DNA from: Quillaja saponaria
Lineage: Eukaryota > Streptophyta > Magnoliopsida > Fabales > Quillajaceae
NCBI GenBank assembly: GCA_029379385.1
Contig: CM055608.1
Span: 27,960,350 to 28,024,349 of the forward strand
Length of the DNA stretch: 64,000 nt
Direction: 5' to 3'
Shown: positions 56,267 through 64,000 of the stretch, in pieces
How positions within the stretch are numbered: the stretch's first letter is position 1
Layout: every line of letters begins with the position of its first letter
Notes under the pieces: generated by a model
What the model was told of the DNA's origin: nothing
The model's input: the letters and a program-made list of their open reading frames with translations, nothing else
The model's database searches: none
Program-made: the position numbers and the translations under genes

Positions 56267-58876
56267 ATGGTGATTAATGATAATCTTAGAGGGTTTGGTG
56301 GCTGCTATTGTTGAAAGATTTGGACCGTAGTCTGGAGGCATCCATATTTATTGATTTTGTTCTTTTTATTGGTGGTAGGTTTATCTACTCTTCTATGGGA
56401 ATTGGTATTCTGTTATGTTGCATTACTTTCTTGGGTTGCATTGCAGCTGAAGCAATTAATGGTTGGTGCCTCTGTTTTGTATCCTACATATGTGGTTACC
56501 CCGCAGATATTGGTTAAAAGTTTACCCTTTTCTTCGTAAGTAACTTTGATATGAACCTTAGAACTGGGTTTATGTTATTGTGTAGTTCGAGTTGTAAGTG
56601 GATCTGGACCATCTATTCTTCATTTTGGCTCTAATGTCTGTTTGATTTGTCCTTACAAACTAAAAACTTAACAGAATTGAGTAATAAAACTATTTGCTTC
56701 TGTTGGCCAATAAACTATTATTCTCTTAGAAACTTGAAGAATTTAACAAGGTTAAAGATCTCCGATTTTCTGTTTAGCCACAAGGGATTGTAGCAAAGTA
56801 GTAAACATATGTTTGCTAGAGGATGATGTATAGATTTCGTTAATCAGAAGTTCTGAATTAAGCATGTACCAAAAATAAAAAAGTTCTGAATTAAGTAGGT
56901 TTTTAAAGTATTGAACTTGATATGTAAGTTTTCTATGGCCTATCAATTTTTTAACAAGAATAGAAAGCTACCACATACTTGATTTCCAATATGAGGTACC
57001 ACTTTCAATTGTTCTTTCATTTTATATTTTCCTCGTTCTTCTGTAAATGTCAGTATACTATACTTATAACCATTCTCATTGTACTAGAAGCAACTTTAGT
57101 GGCATTTATTGCTACTGATCGTCAATGGGAGAAGGTATTTTTTTTTTTTTTTCTTGCTAAAAAAGATATTGCTAAAATGTGGGTGCTTAGCTCCTGTTTT
57201 CTTGTTTTGTACTAAATAATTGAGTATGTGAACTCATACATTTACAGGATCTTCCATTTGATCTGACCGGTGACAAGATAGCTTTCGATCTTCCATTGAG
57301 GACAATATTGATATATGTAAATGGATTGGCATTGTTGTGGTGACAATTCATGTGGTGACAATTCAGGTGCGTTCTACTTCTACTCCAATTTAGTAATGAC
57401 AGTTATATTTCTTTTTCATTTATTTCTTAGATTAATTGAAAAGTTGTTGTTGCACATTTTCATACGCAGCTTATTCCATCATGTTCTAGAATTGAGATTT
57501 TTCCAATTGAAAGTCACAAATATTTGGATTTTCTTCATACCTTACACTACAGCTTTTTTTATAACTTTCGAAGTTACCATTTTGTAATTCGTTTCCCCTC
57601 TGACACTATCAAACTGTGGCACCATTTAATCCTCAGTAGTAACCAACGAAATGTGTCATCAAATGAAGAATAAAATCACTTTATCATCTAGAATTTCTAG
57701 GACATTTCATTGGTTATGTTCCTTTTGAATTTTCATCTTTTGAGATGTTGTTAGTGAGAACCAGTTTGTTCAGACTGAGTAAAAAAATACTACAGAGAAG
57801 GTTGCATAGGCAGGTGGTCCTAGTGAATCTTGCTCACCAGTTAGTTGCGAGCAAGCACATCTGTTCTAGGAATCCATTGTCCTAGTTATATGAGAGAGGC
57901 TTTTAATGCATATCTTTATTTGGTGAGTTCATTTATTTGATAATCTGAACTAGGAGGAGTTATACAAGGATTCTGGGCCTTTGCAGCAAGTCGGTGCTTC
58001 TCATAATTAAAACTGTGATGATTATTCCCTGTGTTGTCTGCTAAAATGCTCCCTGCACATCCCTGTTTACCCTGGCTATTACTCTGTGCATCACCTTTCA
58101 TTGCAATCAAGTGAACTTCTGGGCCCACGACCCAATGCCATATGAAAGTATAAAACCCATGATTTACCATTAAGTTTATCTGTTTTGGATATTTGGAATA
58201 TAGCCTTCAAGGGTGAATGTTTCAGTGGTCTTTAGCTGTTCATTCTCATTTATTGAAGGCATCACTCATCAACAACCAATCTCAAGCAGCTTTTCTCCTA
58301 GTGTGCATTTTTCCGTTTGATTTTCTCTCCAACTCTCTAACAACTGTTTGATAGTGGAACAAAATAGAACATAGTAGTCATTAGGGAATGTAATTGTTAG
58401 TATCTTTCATTCATTCTTCTAGATTGTTTGCTAATAGAAAACAAATGAAAGGAATATGTTTCATTGCACTTTCGTATTACATCCTCATTTTCTATTATTA
58501 GAAGCATGTTCCAGTCTTCCAGGTAAAAATTGGAAATTAGTTAATTCATTAAATGCTTTTCATTCCTACCATTTTCCCCCCTCTTCTGGATGGAACAGAA
58601 AACTGGAATAGGGAGGGGGGGGGGGGGGGGATTGTATCGTCCCTTGACTTTCTTTCCTTCATTCCTCATTAATATCAAAATAAAGGAATATCTATTTTTA
58701 ATTTTGCTTAGATCTCTCGATCTGCTTCCCCTTGTCCTTATACTAATTGCTGTGGATATCAATCCCAGGCAATCTCTCTATTATTGGGAATCATTTTGCG
58801 AGCCATGGTTTTGACTCGGAAATCAGACTTTGATTGTGAGCATGACTTTGACGGTAGAGGTATCTTAGTTTTTTAA

Positions 58877-59978
58877 GAGTAGTTGTCAAGTAAACTTTAT
58901 ATTTCGATGACAGAGCTCACAGATTAGAGAGAAGGTATTTAATTGTCATATCAAACATGAAAATATTGGATGTCTTTTATTTATAAAAGTCGCAGACAAA
59001 CACTATTTAATTGTTTTGGACCATAGTCTGTTTTTAGGATGCGACACTCCACATGCACAGAAAAAAGAAAATCTTACATTAAACTCTTAGTAAGGAAGAT
59101 ATAACTCATCCATTTCATTGTAGCAAGTAGAAATAGAATGGTGATCTTATGAGGAATATACTGTGTGAAGTTGGACTGGGCAAATAGAATGGTGGCATGA
59201 GTAAGATGAATTTTCGGTCTGATTTTGTTCATCAGTTCATATCTGTGTTAACATGATTAACAACTAGGAATAGACAAGCCTTTAATCTTGTCTGATATCA
59301 GTGTAGAGATTTATTCTTTATGAAGAGAAATATTGCTGCAAGAGATAGAAGGGCAATATCATAGTGGGGAACACTGAAATTGCAGTACTTGCTGTGCTGA
59401 TGTATGCTCATTGTAGGATCATCTCTCTTAATTAAATTCTGGGGTGATACAACACCACAACTTCAGCTGGATTTGGACCACAGACACATTCCAAGAATGA
59501 AGTGCAAACTTCCCTTTTTGCAAAGTTGAGTTCTTGTGCAACAAGTAAAATCAGGGGTTTCTACTTTTTTATCTCAAGCCAAAACTTTGTTGCTTCAAAC
59601 ATTGCAAAGATTCATTCTATAAAAGCAAGAAGGAAACCACAGGCAGAGAGTTTGAACTAATTCTACCGATGCCAGTAGAAACAAAAGAAAGAAGACAGGA
59701 AGAAGGCATTCACAACCCCACAGATCATTTGTTTGTTTGTCAACTCCAAAGCATGACTGGAATGATGCATTAATGCATGCATGATAACCAGAAGTCATAA
59801 GAAATCATGATAATGCTATATCATTATTGTATAGTATAGTTTATCAAACAGCTACTAGTTGAAACAATTTTGCATCACTTAAAAGAATTATATTAGATAA
59901 GACCATAATTGTTGAGAACCAAATATACAAATAATAAGGGTTACCATAAGCAGAAAAACATAAGAGCCTCTACATAGT
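58877..59978. other. Spacer between tetraspanin pseudogene and DUF4378 gene
   Basis: I looked for the missing last tetraspanin exon on the plus strand and saw none. The stretch near 59979 should contain the 3' UTR of the minus-strand DUF4378 gene. No other feature stands out. Confidence 0.6.
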
Positions 59979-62900
59979 TCACACCCTATCTTTCAAATCA
60001 ACCACAGCCTCCACCACGAGCTCTTCCAGCAATTTCAGCTCGATTTCCTTTGCAAATTTATTTATCTCGAGTCTCATGAGCTCAGCCCACCCTTTCCCCA
60101 CAACCTCTTTCCTCACAACCTTCTCCACCACCACGCTGTTGCTGTCCCTGCAATCCCCCCAAAAACACCTCATTTCACCAGATAATAATTCTTTCATTTG
60201 GGCCATAACGCACTCCACCAGTATGGGTGATGCACTGCCTGAGAGTCTGCAGTGGCCCCCACTGCATGTCCTACCCCATGGATACTTTTCTGATCCATAC
60301 CCTGTAATTTCAATTAGTGCTGCATTGACACTGTCAAATACAAGCTTCCGAATTGATCTTTGTTGCCTTCGCTTAGCCTCTTGGAGGGGCTCCTTCACAT
60401 TCAAGTTGGCATATTTGTCCCTCAATGATGGGTCCAATGGGCTTTCAAGTGAATGCCATCTAAATAGAAGGGAGTCAGACTGCACCTGATCATCAAGTCC
60501 AGCTGCTGATAATAGTGTCTGGACAAGGACAAGCCAGTCTTGTTCCTCCTCACTGTCCGGGGAGACCATTGAGGATTTTAGTGAGTAAGGTCTCAGTACC
60601 TCTGCACAAGTATCATCCCGTGAAAGAGTCCGAGCAATTGATTCTATAGGTGGTGATTTGTCAATTAAATTACACCTCAGCACCTCTGTTCCTGCTTAAA
60701 TGAAGTCATGTTAAAAAGCAATACAAGAATAACAAGGTGAAAAAAAATTGCTGCAGTTGCAACTGTACAGAAGGGATATGACCATTACCTTGGTGACATG
60801 CTTTTATATTGGCAGAGGACTCCTGAGCTGCATTGTCATCCTCTTCAAAAGGTGGGTTTAAAACTGATATTGGACTTGGCTGGTCCTGATTCTCACGTCC
60901 AATCCCAGACATCGTGGGGCTAAAGACAGACAACCTTGGCTGCACAGAACAGATATAGATCTGTCACAACAAATTTTACAGTTTTTGTTTCTTCAGAGAA
61001 TAAGATACCAAAACAAAAAAAACCCAAAGATTCCACAATGCAGAGCAAAGAAAATGCATTCAATTCATTGCTCTATCATTCATAATTGGATAACAAAATG
61101 GTCATGCTTCAAGCACTAGGCTGACTGAGAACAAAGTTAGAACCATCAAAGTTAAGGGTAAATTGTGGAAGAAAAAGGAAAAGTTTCCCTGGATGACTCT
61201 TTAATACCCCTCCTTAAAAATTGCTGCAAAGGGATAGCCAACTTAACAGGACCCCCGGTTAAACAACACTACGGTTTTTTTTTTTTTTTTTTACAAACCC
61301 ACACGGTTTAAAAGAAAATATATTTGATTAATTTCCCATTTATTCTATTTTCTTTCCACTTTCTCTTTTTTTGTGTGTGAGTGTGCTCAAGTAAATGTTA
61401 AGGATGCATAAAGAAAATGATAGAAGATTAAACTACCTCCTGAGAAAGTAAGCCTTGTGTTAGTACCTTGAAGATTAATTCAGGGGAACATTTTCCTAAA
61501 GATCCAAGTATTTCCTCAGGGCCACCATCATTGAAGCTTTCAGATGCTTCATCCCTGAGGTTTCCAGGAGAATGTGCCAGAAACTCTGGTGTTCCAACAG
61601 TAGATTGACATGCACTAGATTTTTCTTTACTTGATTTCTTATTCCTCGAGAAAAACAAACTTGTAACTTTCCCTTTCGATGATGATTTCATGCTCTTAGC
61701 CTTTTTCTTCTCCTTGGAAGCATGTGCTTTGCCAGCCTCAGGATTACAAACTTCAACATTAAGCCTAGTTTCATAACCAGCAAAGGATACAGGGACAGAT
61801 TTTGACCTCTGAAGATTTTTAGGAGAACCACACACACCTAGGTCTTCATTTAAATTGCTAGTGGAGCACGAAACTGATTCCCGTGGCTCTTGGTCTTTAT
61901 TACCATCCTTGTCCTCAGATCTTGCCGACCTCTTTATGTCTGAAAGTGCAAGCATGTCACCCAAGGTACTTGAGCTTCTCCGCATGTGTCTCTGTTCTTG
62001 AGAACTCCCATTTGATGCCATCATAGCCCATCTTTCAGAGAGCCGCTTCTTTGCCTCTCTGCAAACTGATGACTCGGGAGAACACGATGCACGGCTGAAG
62101 GAGGATGAAGAAAAAGGGCTTCCACACCTATTAATATAATCCCATGAATGCTTGGGAGATGGTGACATGACTTCCAAATCACTGAAATTTCCCACACCAT
62201 ACCCATTTTCTGATTTGTTAAATGAACTCTCATTGCCAATATAGCCATTGGAAAAGACAGAAGAATAAAAAGTTTCATCCCTCCAATGACCTATTAAATT
62301 TCCACGCATTTGTTCCGCTATCTCTTTTGCCACTTTTCTGGATTCTAACACCTCATCATCTTCAATTTCCTCATTGAAGTTCTCTCTCTGCATAACTCTT
62401 GGTGATGAGGAAGTTGGAGAAACCACAGCCTTTATGTCACGAGTTTTACCAGGGCTGGGTTTCAGGACAACTATCCGAGTAGGTTGAACAGGATCTTCAT
62501 CATTTTTTCGAGTGATAGGAGATTGTCCTAAGTTATTCTTGTCCAATACAGCCGCTTGACCGAAATTGGCTGATTTCCTTATGTCATTCTCGCTGCTCCT
62601 CTTCCCTGATGCAGCAAGTATGTCATTACAAGCCATCTTTGAAGGTCTAAGAACAGTGATATGCTTTGTTTCAGAAGGTGGCATTGACCGTACTTCAAAC
62701 AGACGTTGAGAAGAGAAGGAATCATTATCTTGCAAGTACTTAAACAATAAATCGTCCCTGGAGCTCACGTATTCCAACGTATCTCGAAACTTCTTGGATT
62801 GCCGTTGTTTATTATCTGTACCCATACGTTTTAGATCAGCAAACTTCTGACAGAAAAAAGCCAATTCTTTATCAATGTCTTCATTGTAACTTCCTCTCTG

Positions 62901-63938
62901 TGCTGATTTATCTCCTACAACGCTTGTTCTCTGAAATTGAATATTGTTATAATTCTTCTGTTCACTGCACAGATCAAATTCACGTGGCATTCCCCTTCCT
63001 GTGAAGCCATCTACTTGCTTCCAACATCCCAATGGTATCCCTGAATCACTATGACTAAGTTGAGAATAATCTGTATGGCTTCTTTGTACTGCAGAATCAG
63101 GCTGCTGCGATGGGAAGCTATCAAGACCCATCAGTTTGGCAACCACGTTAGGTGGGTTCTGCATAGAGTTCACCTCTTTTGACATTTCTTGGTCTATGAG
63201 TATCTTCATAGATGTTCCATTTACTTTCTTTTTTGAACCTGTCCTTCTTAAGTCAGAAACAATCTACAAACCCCATAAGAATGGAACATGATTAAGCAGG
63301 TACAGCATATGAGAAATCAAATATGACATAAAGGCACCTCACACCTCCAAGAACTATTTCCAGGATAATCGTTGGTAATAACTAAAAATTACCAGTTTCT
63401 CTATGTGATTTCCAACAGGAATATTTGTCATCCCTGCCGCATCTGATCGACTCCTCAAAAGTGAAAAAACTGCAAATCAACCCAAAAAAAGGGGTATTTG
63501 TTGCCATTGTAATTTCAAGAAATAAGAGGCAACCACAAGGACGATAGGATATAATCAGTGTTCCTAAGAAAACCCACGTAAGTGAATATCAACTAGCGGA
63601 AATTTATAAAACACAAGTAACCACCAACCTTTTTTCAGATAAACATATAACAAATAGTCTAAGCGAGATCAGCAGGATAGCATCAAAAAGAAAATTACAA
63701 TTTGAACTTTGAACAAAAAACAAAAAAAAAAAAACTTCTGGTGGCAACAAAAAAATGTCAAGGAACTAAATGACAAAGGAAACATGAGAAGGAAATCACC
63801 ATCAATATGCGGCTCATCTGTAAGCATCCTGTTTTCTGTTACACCTGTAGTTAAATCAAAGCGGTTCACCATTCTTCCTAAGCATCCTGGATAAGGTTTC
63901 TCAATAGCGTGCACTCTTCTATTTGGAACCCTGTCCAT
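59979..63938 (-). CDS. DUF4378 / LONGIFOLIA-TRM-like protein, complete (5 coding exons)
   Basis: Exons 63800-63938, 63393-63469, 61467-63263, 60789-60939, 59979-60691 total 2877 nt, 958 residues, all GT-AG and in phase. The N-terminus (MDRVPNRRVH, EKPYPGCLGRMVNRFDL) and NPPNVVAKLMGLDSFP (LMGL at residues 116-119) are hallmarks of the plant DUF3741/DUF4378 family; the C-terminal ~190 residues (EEQDWLVLVQTLLSAAGL, SIRKLVFDSVNAALIEI, ELVVEAVVDLKDRV) are the DUF4378 domain. The long middle exon encodes a Ser-rich, probably disordered region with KVAKEIAEQMRGN and RRSSSTLGDMLALSDIK motifs. Relatives (LONGIFOLIA/TRM) recruit the TON1-TRM-PP2A complex to microtubules and affect cell elongation; membership of a specific TRM subgroup is not established here. 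Start chosen at the conserved MDRVPN; the frame is open upstream to 63980, but 'ttttaccag' just before suggests a 5' UTR splice acceptor. Confidence 0.93.
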
Positions 63939-64000
63939 TTCAACAGCTGGTAAAATGAAGTTTGGAAGATTAGTCAGCATGCATCATCCATATTATTCCA
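63939..64000 (-). other. 5' leader of DUF4378 gene, runs off window
   Basis: Only 62 bp remain. A likely splice acceptor (minus strand 'ttttaccag', about 63948-63956) precedes the start codon, which suggests a 5' UTR intron extending beyond the window. Confidence 0.4.

Larger units (their letters stand above)
49966..58876 (+). pseudogene. Tetraspanin (TOM2A/TET18-20-like) pseudogene split by gypsy element
   Basis: Tetraspanins are four-pass membrane organisers. The match runs from ATG 49966 through exon 1 to 55727 (FVLKFFNFLQAFVGVS, WMLNQWNHHIPITPPSAPSP, MVSGFDDGV), 56379-56478 ([20 protein letters not shown], second membrane segment, then AAEAING), 57054-57134 (third segment, then FIATDRQWEK), 57248-57366 (DLPFD, IEDNIDICKWIGIVVV) and from 58769 (SLLLGIILRAMV, fourth segment). 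Damage: the 5.45-kb gypsy element sits after codon 5; ignoring it, codon 6 is a TGA and the following T-run is out of frame; exon 4 has a frame change near 57272; a 15-bp tandem duplication (57336-57365) lengthens the fourth segment; the last exon of the family was not found. Splice sites are otherwise recognisable. Confidence 0.87.

Overview
This window is nuclear DNA from a flowering plant, most likely a eudicot. The genes have many introns and plant-specific families, the spacers are AT-rich, and LTR retrotransposons, LINE remnants and small inverted-repeat elements sit in introns and between genes. No tRNA, rRNA, CRISPR or bacterial-style operon was seen. The species cannot be fixed from the sequence alone.

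Layout, left to right: a decayed mitochondrial HSP60 (CPN60) gene on the minus strand (about 1.25-5.9 kb); a spacer with a possible DNA transposon; a complete 21-exon CLASP gene on the minus strand (9.3-24.3 kb), whose introns hold two LINE fragments and a 490-bp tandem duplication that copies part of an exon; a complete 16-exon gene for an uncharacterised leucine-rich-repeat (RNI-like) protein on the minus strand (26.8-41.5 kb); a complete 5-exon GDSL esterase/lipase on the minus strand (42.9-45.4 kb); a long AT-rich spacer; a tetraspanin pseudogene on the plus strand (50.0-58.9 kb) whose first exon is split by a Ty3/gypsy chromovirus-type element; and a complete 5-exon DUF4378/LONGIFOLIA-TRM-like gene on the minus strand (60.0-63.9 kb). 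For each of the four intact genes the exon lengths I measured from splice sites sum to a multiple of three, and the spliced frames stay open.

The eighth intron of the LRR gene is the most unusual part. It carries a young but defective Ty1/copia element (31,711-36,250; near-identical 114/116-bp LTRs, 5-bp target duplication, no gag, mutated RT active site), with a 10-bp-periodic array of W-box-like motifs just after its primer-binding site. A few hundred bases away is a 774-bp palindrome (36,664-37,437), apparently integrated as a unit with its own 5-bp target duplication. It consists of an LTR, a primer-binding site and the first codons of a gypsy gag, followed by the same parts in reverse order and orientation: an LTR element with inverted instead of direct LTRs.

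The genes do not form a functional cluster. CLASP and the TRM-like protein are both tied by family to microtubules and cell shape, the GDSL protein to cuticle/lipid ester chemistry, and the LRR protein has no assigned role. Their closeness looks incidental.
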